This document shows positions 25,111 through 32,238 of a stretch of 42,299 bases of DNA, piece by piece (within the stretch, counting starts at the first letter, position 1; every line of letters starts with the position of its first letter). Origin of the DNA: DATAXI01 sp036266845 (lineage in GTDB: Bacteria; Verrucomicrobiota; Verrucomicrobiia; Chthoniobacterales; Chthoniobacteraceae); assembly GCA_036266845.1 (NCBI GenBank), contig DATAXI010000026.1:1-42299 (forward strand). The letters are read 5' to 3'. Made by a program: the position numbers and the translations under genes. The notes beneath the pieces are model-generated. The model saw only the letters and a program-made list of their open reading frames with translations. It did no database searches and was not told where the DNA came from.

Positions 25111-26334
25111 ATGAGCGCAACCATCGATAAAAGCAGCGTACTGGAACTGGAGCCCGCGCCGGCGGCTCAGAAGCGGCCCGCCACGCATGGAAATCCGGCT
25201 CCGCGCAAAAGCAACGCCGGGCTTCGCCTGTTGATCGGGGTCGCCGTTGCGGCGCTCGTTGTGGGGGCGCTGCTGTGGCAGCGGTCCCGCGCCAGCAAGC
25301 AACTGGCGGCGGAGACGAGCGCGATTGCGGTGCCGACGGTATCCACCATTACGCCGCAACCCGGCCCATCGAGCATCGAGATCAAGCTCCCGGGCAATCT
25401 GATGGCCTATACCGAGGCGTCGCTCTATGCGCGAACCAACGGTTACATCAAGGCCTGGTACACCGATATCGGCGCGAAGGTTCAGCAAGGGGACCTGATG
25501 GCGGAAATCACCGCGCCGGACGTGGATGCGCAATTGCTCCAGGCCGAGGCGACGCTGGCACAGGCGAAGGCGAATCTGGACATCGCGCAGCTCAATTTTG
25601 GCCGAAGCCAAAAGCTGCTCGCGACCAAGGTTATCAGCCAGGAAGACTTTGACCAGAACCGGACCAACATGGAGGCGCAGCAGGCTGCCGTGACCGCCGC
25701 GCAGGCGAATGTGCAGAACCTGACTGTCATGAAGGGATTCCAGAAAATCACCGCGCCATTCCCCGGTGTGGTCACCAAGCGCAGCACGGATGTGGGGGCG
25801 CTCATCAATGCGGGCAACGCCGGCTCGCAGGAGCTTTTTCACGTGGCGCGCACGGACATCCTGCGGGTTTATATTTCCGTGCCGGAGGTATATGCGCCGC
25901 AGATAAGGCTGGATACGCCGGCATGGCTGGAACTGAGCGAGTTTCCCGGAGTGAAATTCCAGGGGAAGGTGGCGCACATCGCGGGCGGCATCGATCCCGC
26001 ATCGCGCACGCTGTTAACCGAGGTACAGGTGGCCAATGCGGATGGCCGGCTGGATCCCGGCGCGTATGCGACCGTGCACCTCACGCTAAAGCTGGATCAC
26101 GTGCCGAGCATCATCCCGATCAATACGGTGATCTTTCGCAGCCAGGGCACCCAGGTCGGGGTGGTGGATGCGTCCGGTACCGTGCATCTGAAGAGCATCA
26201 CCGTGGGCCGGGATATTGGAACGTCCTATGAGGTTACCAGCGGCGTGGAACCGGGCGATCACCTGGTCCTGAACCCGTCCGATTCCATCGCCGACGGGGA
26301 AAAGGTCCACGTGCAGAATACACTATTTAAATAG
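25111..26334 (+). CDS. RND periplasmic adaptor (membrane fusion protein)
   Basis: The 407-residue protein has a ~35-residue cytoplasmic start, one membrane helix (LRLLIGVAVAALVVGALLW, ~38-57), and then the HlyD/MFP order of domains: a barrel-sandwich lipoyl-like half (YTEASLYARTNGYIKAWY, GAKVQQGDLMAEI), an alpha-helical hairpin (LLQAEATLAQAKANLDIAQL to QAAVTAAQANVQNL), the second lipoyl half (ITAPFPGVVTKR), and a beta-barrel. There is no lipobox; the membrane helix acts as anchor. It links the permease to an outer-membrane channel that must be encoded elsewhere. Confidence 0.94.
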   Translation: MSATIDKSSVLELEPAPAAQKRPATHGNPAPRKSNAGLRLLIGVAVAALVVGALLWQRSRASKQLAAETSAIAVPTVSTITPQPGPSSIEIKLPGNLMAYTEASLYARTNGYIKAWYTDIGAKVQQGDLMAEITAPDVDAQLLQAEATLAQAKANLDIAQLNFGRSQKLLATKVISQEDFDQNRTNMEAQQAAVTAAQANVQNLTVMKGFQKITAPFPGVVTKRSTDVGALINAGNAGSQELFHVARTDILRVYISVPEVYAPQIRLDTPAWLELSEFPGVKFQGKVAHIAGGIDPASRTLLTEVQVANADGRLDPGAYATVHLTLKLDHVPSIIPINTVIFRSQGTQVGVVDASGTVHLKSITVGRDIGTSYEVTSGVEPGDHLVLNPSDSIADGEKVHVQNTLFK

Positions 26335-26340
26335 TATAGA

Positions 26341-26369
26341 TTGCCTTTGGCCGCGAAGTTTTGCATATT
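26341..26369 (+). promoter_or_regulatory. Candidate promoter giving a leaderless lipoprotein mRNA
   Basis: TTGCCT (26341-26346) and CATATT (26364-26369) have a 17-bp spacer. A start site about seven bases downstream would coincide with ATG 26377, i.e. a leaderless or near-leaderless message. No Shine-Dalgarno is seen before that ATG, which fits. Confidence 0.28.
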
Positions 26370-26376
26370 CGCGTCC

Positions 26377-26571
26377 ATGAAAATCCTTCTGATGACAGCC
26401 GTGCTTGCCGGATCCCCGCTTTTGCTCGGCGCGTGCCAGAATCACCCGGACCAAAGGCGGGATGAATTCAACGCAAAGACGCACCGGCAATACAATCCGG
26501 AGACCGGCAGCTTCGAGCAGGTCCCACCCTGGGGCAAGCAGTCGAACAAGGCGACGGACTCGGGGCAGTAA
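26377..26571 (+). CDS. Small predicted lipoprotein (64 residues)
   Basis: Starting at ATG 26377 instead of the upstream in-frame TTG at 26341 gives a compact lipoprotein signal peptide, MKILLMTAVLAGSPLLLGAC, with lipobox LGAC and Cys at residue 20. The mature part is ~44 residues, hydrophilic, with HRQYNPETGSFEQVPPWGKQ, and contains no known domain. YNPETGSFE-like phrases occur in small verrucomicrobial lipoproteins, from memory only. It lies 42 bp behind the RND adaptor with its own possible promoter, so membership of the efflux operon is uncertain. Confidence 0.75.
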   Translation: MKILLMTAVLAGSPLLLGACQNHPDQRRDEFNAKTHRQYNPETGSFEQVPPWGKQSNKATDSGQ

Positions 26572-26609
26572 TCACCCCGCATCGACGCCTGGATCGAAGT
26601 TATTGCAGG

Positions 26610-28601
26610 CTAAGCCACTTCTACGGAGCCGATGTCCACGAGACTATCGACGCCGGTGCGGCTGTTGCCGTTTTGGTCCGTGGAGAGGCTGTCGGGGTTG
26701 CTGCCATGACCAATGACGGGGCTGTCTGATGCGGGCGCCATGGTGTCGGTGGTTCCCCCGTCATTGATCTGGAGCGGGCCGAGAAGTGGGTTCTCCCCGG
26801 TGATATTATTCCCGCCATCCGTGTAAGTGCCGGTGGTGGCGTGCTGGATGAGGTCATAGCTGGCGGTGACGGTGCTAGTTGAGCCGCTGAGGTCCGGGCC
26901 GGTTTTTGCGATGTTTCCGGCGAGGATGGTGCTGATGACGTTCACGGTGGAGGAACTTCCGGAAAGAACATCGATTCCGCCACCGAGGCCTCTGGAGCCA
27001 GTGACCTTGTTTAGAGCAATCGTGTCATTGTAAACATTGACCGCGCTGCCGTTGACGGCAACGCCGCCGCCGCCGACCACGCTGACATTAAGGGCGACCG
27101 TGCTATTCTCGATGTTCAAAGTGGCATCGTCGCCGGTCGCCAGACCGCCGCCGTAATCCGAGGCTTTGTTTTTGGAAATGGTGCAGCCAATCAACGTGGA
27201 TGTGCCTCCGTAACTGTAGAAGCCGCCGCCGACCGCGCTGGTATTAAGGGCGACCGTGCTATTCTGGATGGTCACAGTAGCATCGTTGCCGGTCGCCAGA
27301 CCGCCGCCGTAATCCGAGGCTTTATTTTTGGAAATGGTGCAGCCAACCAAGGTGGATGTGCCTCCGTAGCTGAAGAAGCCGCCGCCATACTCCGCGGAGT
27401 TGCCAGAGATCGTGCTCTGCGTAATGGAGAGGAGTTGTTTTGAGTAAACACCGCCGCCATTGGTCACTCCGGAATACCCATTGGAGCCGCCGCTGCCGCT
27501 GCCTTTGTGGCCGCCTTTTCCTGTCAATGTTTTGTTGCCCGAGATGATCGAGTTCTGAATGGTCAGACCGGCGTCTGTGCCGGAACTCGAGACGCCGCCC
27601 CCCCAGGAATCCAAACTATCGCCGCCGCTTGCGGTACTGCCACCGTTGCCGCCGCTGCCGCTCTTGGCAAGATTTTTGGAAACCGTCGAATTGGCAATCA
27701 ACACCGTGCCTTCAAAACTGTAAACGCCGCCTCCGTTCCCGTAGCCGCCCTTGCCTCCACTCTGCTTTGCCGCGCCGTTGCCCCCATGGCCGCCGATGGA
27801 TTTATTGCCGGTAATCGTGGAATGTTGAATCGTGACATTCGCATTGGTTTCGGAAGCGTAGATGCCGCCGCCGTAAGCGCCGCCCGCGGTCAGGCTGGCA
27901 TTCCCGGTCTTCGCGCTACCGGCCTGGGCGACATTGCCGGATACGACGGAATCATTGAGCGTCAGCGTACCGCGGCAGAGGATGCCTCCGCCGAAAGCGT
28001 AGCCGGCGTCATCCGCGGCAGTGGCATTGGGACCGATGCAAAGATTCTTCGAGATCAAGGAGTTCGAAATGGTGACATTGGAGCTGGCGCCGGATATGTA
28101 AACACCGCCGCCCAACGACTCGGCGCCCGACCCTGTGGCCACGGCGTGGTTGCCGGTGATGGTTATATCGGTGAGTTGAATCGCGGCGCCGTCATTGATG
28201 TAAACGCCGCCGCCCTTGGGAGCGAGGCCATGGGTGACGGTCATGTCGGTCATTGTCACCGCGCCGCCGGTGATGGAGAAAATTTGATGGTTGCCGCCGT
28301 TGATGGTGATGCCGTTGGGCTTTCCGGCGGTGGGGCCTGTGATCGTCAGCGAGTCGCCGGCGGCCATGTCGATCGCAGGCAATGAGGACTTTAGCTTGAT
28401 CGTGCCATGGAGGAAGACGTCCGGGGTCTTCTGGAATACGATCGAATCCACGGCATTCGTGGTCGTGTCGGCGTTGGCGGAAAGAATGGCCTGCCGCAGA
28501 CTGCCGGCGCCGCTGTCGGCCAAAGTGCTTACGATGAATACCGAGGGTGCAATTCGATCCTCAAGAGGTTCGATGACGGAAGAGGTGCGTGCTGATTTCA
28601 T
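26610..28601 (-). CDS. Surface beta-helix protein (polymorphic-membrane-protein-like repeats)
   Basis: The 663-residue protein begins with SSVIEPLEDRIAPSVFIVST, the LEPR/EPLEDR-type N-terminal motif that replaces a classic signal peptide in many verrucomicrobial and planctomycete surface proteins. Next comes the common opening STLADSGAGSLRQAILSANA of right-handed parallel beta-helix proteins. The body is made of GG-rich turns and repeated NSTIxxN/SGN units (e.g. ISGNSAEYGGGFFSYGG), a Pmp/choice-of-anchor-Q style repeat. The C-terminus (DIGSVEVA) matches the typical end of that repeat family. A 52-residue unit is duplicated in tandem (see repeat). Adhesion or surface-layer function is inferred. 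The gene is convergent with the small lipoprotein gene, 38 bp apart. Confidence 0.85.
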   Translation of the reverse strand: MKSARTSSVIEPLEDRIAPSVFIVSTLADSGAGSLRQAILSANADTTTNAVDSIVFQKTPDVFLHGTIKLKSSLPAIDMAAGDSLTITGPTAGKPNGITINGGNHQIFSITGGAVTMTDMTVTHGLAPKGGGVYINDGAAIQLTDITITGNHAVATGSGAESLGGGVYISGASSNVTISNSLISKNLCIGPNATAADDAGYAFGGGILCRGTLTLNDSVVSGNVAQAGSAKTGNASLTAGGAYGGGIYASETNANVTIQHSTITGNKSIGGHGGNGAAKQSGGKGGYGNGGGVYSFEGTVLIANSTVSKNLAKSGSGGNGGSTASGGDSLDSWGGGVSSSGTDAGLTIQNSIISGNKTLTGKGGHKGSGSGGSNGYSGVTNGGGVYSKQLLSITQSTISGNSAEYGGGFFSYGGTSTLVGCTISKNKASDYGGGLATGNDATVTIQNSTVALNTSAVGGGFYSYGGTSTLIGCTISKNKASDYGGGLATGDDATLNIENSTVALNVSVVGGGGVAVNGSAVNVYNDTIALNKVTGSRGLGGGIDVLSGSSSTVNVISTILAGNIAKTGPDLSGSTSTVTASYDLIQHATTGTYTDGGNNITGENPLLGPLQINDGGTTDTMAPASDSPVIGHGSNPDSLSTDQNGNSRTGVDSLVDIGSVEVA
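27075..27386 (-). repeat. Tandem duplication of a 156-bp (52-codon) unit inside the beta-helix gene
   Basis: Units at 27231-27386 and 27075-27230 encode GGGFxSYGGTSTLxGCTISK followed by NKASDYGGGLATGxDAT and NSTVALN, differing at only a few residues. The period is in frame and the copies are nearly identical at the DNA level, pointing to a recent duplication. Confidence 0.85.
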
Positions 28602-28729
28602 AATAACATCTCAGGATGCCTGAACGCGGAATAGTTAGTTAAAATGCGGACGGCGTCTCCGCGCAGACTACGTATTGGTGCAGTTTTTCGTCAAGGAGTA
28701 AGGCGCGGAATTGCCCGCTTTTTGCGACG

Positions 28730-30346
28730 CTATTCCTTCGTCGAAGGCTCGCGGGATTCCTCGTGGTAATCCTGCTCGGTATTGACCGCCCAGATGTTCG
28801 ATTTGTCCCTGATCCCGGCGATGATGTTATCGACGGCGGTCATGGCGGTGAGCATCGAGTGATCCTGGTTATTGTACCGGTGCATGCCGTTGCGCCCGAT
28901 CAGGAAGAGATTCTCGATGGGGTCCAGATATTCGCGGACCAGATGAAATTGCTCGTATGCGCCGAAGTAGGCGGGGTACGTTTTTTCCACGCGGATCACC
29001 GTCGAATCGAGCACGGCTCCGTGATCGATGATGCCGATGCGGCTTAGCTCCTCGCGGCCGAGCGCTGCCAATTGCTCGTCGGTGCGGCTCCAGAGTCCGT
29101 CGCCTTCATTGCAAAAATACTCGAGGCCGATCCAGACCGTGCCGGGATCGGCAACGAGGTAAGGGCTCCAGTTGTTGAAAATCTGGAGCCGGCCCACGAG
29201 AACGTCCGGCTCCTGGATGTAAATCCAGTTATCACGGATCAGCTTCGCGGCTTCGTGCGCCTCGGGCTTTACCTTGAGGCCGGTGACCAGCAATCCGACC
29301 GTGATGAAATCGCGGTAGGGGAGATTTGCCGCGGTTTCGCGCACGGGTTCGGGGACGTCCGCGCCGCCGGCGGCCAGCGCGGCAATGAGATCGCTCACCG
29401 GCATCGTCGAGAAAAAGTAATCCGCCTCCACGCGTTCCGTCGTCCCGTTGCAGGCGATCTCCGCGGCGCGGATGCGGTTGTCCTCGATGTAGAGCTTCTT
29501 GATCACACGGCCCATCCGCACCTCTCCGCCGTGCCGGGTAATTTTTTCGCCGCACAACTCCCACATCTGGCCGGGGCCATATTTCGGGTAGAGAAACTGC
29601 TCGATGAGCGAGGTCTCGACCTGTTTTTGCGCGATGTCTTTCTTGCGCGAAAACTGGGAGCGGACGGCGTGGGAAATCGCCTTGGTGATCGAGAGGCCTT
29701 TTACCCGCTGCGCGCCCCACTCCGCGCTGATGCGGGCGCAGGGCAGGCCCCAGACTTTTTCCGTATAGGACTCGAAAAAAGTTTCATACAGCTCACGCCC
29801 GAAGCGGTTGATGAAAAAGTCCTCGAGCGTGACCTCCGGACGGATCGGGAAGAGACGCGCCTGAATATAACCGGCGCCGATGCGCATCATGCGCGCGAAG
29901 CCGAGATTGACGACCGTATTGCGGCTGAGGGAGATCGGGTAATCAAAAAACTTCCGCAGGAAATAGATGCGGCTGCTGCGGGAGCGCAGGAGCATGACGT
30001 CATCGCGCTTTTCCGGGTCGGCGGCGTCCGTCATGTGAATCGTGCGGGTCGCGCCCTGGTAATCGATATGCGTCACGTTTTCCGCCGATTGCTGGAAGGG
30101 CATCATCGCGTGCCACCAATCCATCACGCGGTCGGACTTTGAGAAAAAGCGATGCCCGCCAATGTCGATGCGGTTGCCCTTGTAATTGACGGTGCGGGCG
30201 ATGCCGCCCAGGAGGTCCAGTTTCTCGCACACCACCGGACGGACGCCGGCGCGGGTAACCAGCTCATAAGCCGCCGTGAGGCCGGCAGGGCCGCCGCCAA
30301 TGATCAATGCTGTATGGGAGGCGGGCTCGCCGGGAGAACTGGACAT
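28730..30346 (-). CDS. NAD(P)/FAD-dependent oxidoreductase (amine-oxidase/UDP-galactopyranose-mutase-like)
   Basis: ATG at 30346 gives 538 residues; an upstream in-frame extension to 30697 runs through the neighbouring gene and is rejected. The FAD-binding Rossmann motif IIGGGPAGLTAAYEL is at ~15-29, followed by GGIARTVNYKGNRIDIGGHR, a motif of the flavin amine oxidase/protoporphyrinogen oxidase/UDP-galactopyranose mutase group. YTEKVWGLPCARISAEWG and the C-terminal IENLFLIGRNGMHRYNNQDH are typical of the subfamily found in surface-polysaccharide gene sets. The 20-bp gap behind a GT39-like gene suggests a two-gene operon and a role in sugar or glycolipid modification. The precise substrate cannot be told. 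Confidence 0.85.
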   Translation of the reverse strand: MSSSPGEPASHTALIIGGGPAGLTAAYELVTRAGVRPVVCEKLDLLGGIARTVNYKGNRIDIGGHRFFSKSDRVMDWWHAMMPFQQSAENVTHIDYQGATRTIHMTDAADPEKRDDVMLLRSRSSRIYFLRKFFDYPISLSRNTVVNLGFARMMRIGAGYIQARLFPIRPEVTLEDFFINRFGRELYETFFESYTEKVWGLPCARISAEWGAQRVKGLSITKAISHAVRSQFSRKKDIAQKQVETSLIEQFLYPKYGPGQMWELCGEKITRHGGEVRMGRVIKKLYIEDNRIRAAEIACNGTTERVEADYFFSTMPVSDLIAALAAGGADVPEPVRETAANLPYRDFITVGLLVTGLKVKPEAHEAAKLIRDNWIYIQEPDVLVGRLQIFNNWSPYLVADPGTVWIGLEYFCNEGDGLWSRTDEQLAALGREELSRIGIIDHGAVLDSTVIRVEKTYPAYFGAYEQFHLVREYLDPIENLFLIGRNGMHRYNNQDHSMLTAMTAVDNIIAGIRDKSNIWAVNTEQDYHEESREPSTKE

Positions 30347-30366
30347 CACCTGATTTCTACAATGTG

Positions 30367-31908
30367 TCAGGGCCGTGTCCAGACCGTTGCCTGATCCACC
30401 AGTTTTCCCCGGTTTTCCAGGAGGTGAGGGGCGTAACCATGCGCCCTGGCCCAGGCGATGATGGGCGGCTCCAGCTCCGACGATGGGGTGGTAAGGACGG
30501 CGGCGGGCGGGGAATGCTGGAGCGCCGCGGCAAAATTGTCCGGTCCGAGAATGGCGAACCGGTCGCGGTCCGCGGCGGGGATGAACGGTTCCGTTCGCCA
30601 GATGATGCCGCCGGTGACCAGTTGCGGGTAGATTTCCAGGCCGCCCTCGAGCGGGTAGAGCGGCTCCAGGGTGAGAACGCGGCCCTTGCTGACCCATTGG
30701 CGCATTTCGAGGCCGGCCTCGTGGAATTGTACGGGCGGCCAGGCGGAGGGCTTCTTGAGAATCGCCAGCCTCTGATACTCATGCCAGGAGCGCGCGGTGG
30801 TGAAGGCCGCCACCGCCGCGACCAATAGGCATGCCCAGCGGGCGAACCCAGGCGCGGTGGCGGCGATGGAAAGCGCCAGGATGAGGATTGGCATGAGCGC
30901 GTAGTAATACTCCTGCTGGGAAGGGCTGGCCGCGACCGCGCCAATGAGGGCAAAGGGAATAAGCCCCAGCGCAAGGAGCAGCCGGTAGCGCTTCTCCGGC
31001 GCCAGCCTTGCGAAACGGACGAGCGCGGCGGCGACCAGCAGGGCAAAGAGAACCGCCAGCGCCAGGTTCGATCGATCCCGCATCAGCGTGGTGAACGGGT
31101 AGAGCAGCTTTGCATGCAGCGTGGAGTGCGAGTCGTGGTAGGACTGGCGGAAGAGGACGTTGGCGTGCGAGTTGAACGTGAAATTGCCAAAGATGAATTG
31201 CGCCGGCGCCAGCGCGCCGAGATTGAGCGCGGGAAAAAGCGCGACGCCCACGCCGCCGCAATAGATCACCAGTTTCTTCACCCGGTCCGCGATGGCGGAC
31301 GATCCGGGCTCGAACATCGCCGCGAGCGCAAGCGGCGCGACCAGCGGGGCAAAGGTGAGCCGCGTACCGGTGGCCAGGCCGATGAATATGCCGGAGAAAA
31401 ACCAGCGCCATTCGCGCCCGCGAGCCATGGCAAAAGAGATTGCCGCAAGGCAGAAGAGCGTGGAGGTGGCGTGATTCCACGTGCGCCAGAAGGCTTCGCG
31501 GAAAATCGGGTTGCTGAAGAGCAGCAGGGCGGCTCCCGCGGGCAGCAGCCAGCGCGCCGCGCCTTCGCATTGGCGACGCACCAACTGCCACAACAGCAGC
31601 AGCGTCAGCCAGCCCGCCGCCACATTCAGGATGCGCGCCGCGAGCAGCAGCGAGCGACTCACGCTGAAAAGCGCCCCGTACATAAAAACGAGGTAGGGCA
31701 TGTGGAAGTAGGGAAAATCCCGGTATGGCAGCAGGAAGGAGTGCGCCAGCACGGCTCCGGCGGCCAGGTGCTGGCTTTCGTCATGGTTCACTCCGCGCCG
31801 CAGGCCCATCGAGAGCATCAGCGCCAGCAGCAGGAGGAAAAGCGCGCCCGTTGCCACGCCGGCGGCGATGCCGGCCATACGGGAGCCGGTGGGCGAGGTA
31901 CTGCGCAT
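30367..31908 (-). CDS. GT39/ArnT-like integral membrane glycosyltransferase
   Basis: ATG 31908 gives 513 residues; ATG at 31878 is an alternative ten codons downstream, and a longer reading up to 32148 runs through the hairpin repeat and is rejected. About ten to twelve hydrophobic helices make up residues ~10-410. The first periplasmic loop carries the acidic motif RRGVNHDESQHLAAG (D43-E44), the GT-C fold signature for binding lipid-phosphate sugar donors in PMT/ArnT enzymes. The C-terminal ~100 residues form a soluble domain (ILGPDNFAAALQ, then AVLTTPSSELEPP). It probably transfers a sugar from a polyprenyl-phosphate donor on the outer face of the inner membrane. It precedes the FAD oxidoreductase gene in an apparent operon. 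Confidence 0.85.
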   Translation of the reverse strand: MRSTSPTGSRMAGIAAGVATGALFLLLLALMLSMGLRRGVNHDESQHLAAGAVLAHSFLLPYRDFPYFHMPYLVFMYGALFSVSRSLLLAARILNVAAGWLTLLLLWQLVRRQCEGAARWLLPAGAALLLFSNPIFREAFWRTWNHATSTLFCLAAISFAMARGREWRWFFSGIFIGLATGTRLTFAPLVAPLALAAMFEPGSSAIADRVKKLVIYCGGVGVALFPALNLGALAPAQFIFGNFTFNSHANVLFRQSYHDSHSTLHAKLLYPFTTLMRDRSNLALAVLFALLVAAALVRFARLAPEKRYRLLLALGLIPFALIGAVAASPSQQEYYYALMPILILALSIAATAPGFARWACLLVAAVAAFTTARSWHEYQRLAILKKPSAWPPVQFHEAGLEMRQWVSKGRVLTLEPLYPLEGGLEIYPQLVTGGIIWRTEPFIPAADRDRFAILGPDNFAAALQHSPPAAVLTTPSSELEPPIIAWARAHGYAPHLLENRGKLVDQATVWTRP

Positions 31909-32238
31909 TGCGGAGGAAAACGGGATCGCGCGTGCATTATCAAGGGCTATTTTCCGGGCGGATTGATCGCTTGAGACCCTGGCGGTGAAATTCAGCGTCC
32001 TGCGGGAGCGCGGGCATCTTGCCCGTTCCATCCAGCATCCTGCTGGATGGCTTCGGAAGTGGTGTTTATTCCCTTTAAGAGCTATCCGGCAGGATGCCGG
32101 ACAGTGCGAGCTGGAAGCTCGCGCTCCCTGCGGAACATCGAATCCCATTCAGGTCGCCATGGTGGCTCCATGGGTATCCAAAACCCCTTGAAGAAATGGC
32201 TGGTTCCGGCGTTGCAATTTCCGGAACATCCGCCCGCC
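31909..32238. other. 330-bp divergent intergenic region
   Basis: The region separates the divergent glycosyltransferase (minus) and hydrolase-like (plus) genes. Its centre (32004-32128) is a hairpin-rich repeat pair described separately. A GATAAT box read on the minus strand lies about 30-40 bp before the glycosyltransferase ATG but I see no matching -35. Between 32129 and 32238 I see no clear promoter. In-frame extensions of both flanking genes enter the region but have no protein-like content. Confidence 0.5.
32004..32128. repeat. Inverted pair of twin-hairpin units (REP/BIME-like element)
   Basis: Outer inverted 8-mers GGGAGCGC (32004-32011) and GCGCTCCC (32121-32128) enclose four perfect hairpins with 3-nt loops: CGGGCA-TCT-TGCCCG (32011-32025), CCATCCAGCA-TCC-TGCTGGATGG (32028-32050), TCCGGCA-GGA-TGCCGGA (32085-32101) and GCGAGCT-GGA-AGCTCGC (32106-32122). 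Read on opposite strands, each arm is GGGAGCGC, a hairpin with loop TCY, a ~3-4-nt joint, and a hairpin with loop TCC. Stems differ between arms by paired (compensatory) changes, so structure is conserved rather than sequence. Confidence 0.8.

Noticed and set aside
23209..25977. 922-codon minus-strand open frame opposite the RND genes
   Set aside because: It lies antisense to two clear RND genes, is dominated by His/Arg/Gln as expected for a GC-rich shadow frame, and shows no domain.
27075..28300. Regular repeats considered as a CRISPR array
   Set aside because: Repeats are diverged, in frame and encode beta-helix turns; no constant short repeat with unique spacers.
27507..28385. 292-codon plus-strand frame opposite the beta-helix gene
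   Set aside because: Ala/Gly-rich antisense of a repetitive gene; periodicity comes from the beta-helix repeats.
28680..28729. GCGG-CCGC hairpin followed by TTTTT considered as a terminator
   Set aside because: The T-run follows the hairpin on the plus strand, whereas both flanking genes run on the minus strand.
32047..32238. N-terminal extension of the hydrolase-like gene
   Set aside because: It translates the hairpin repeat and would place ~64 non-hydrophobic residues before a clean signal peptide.
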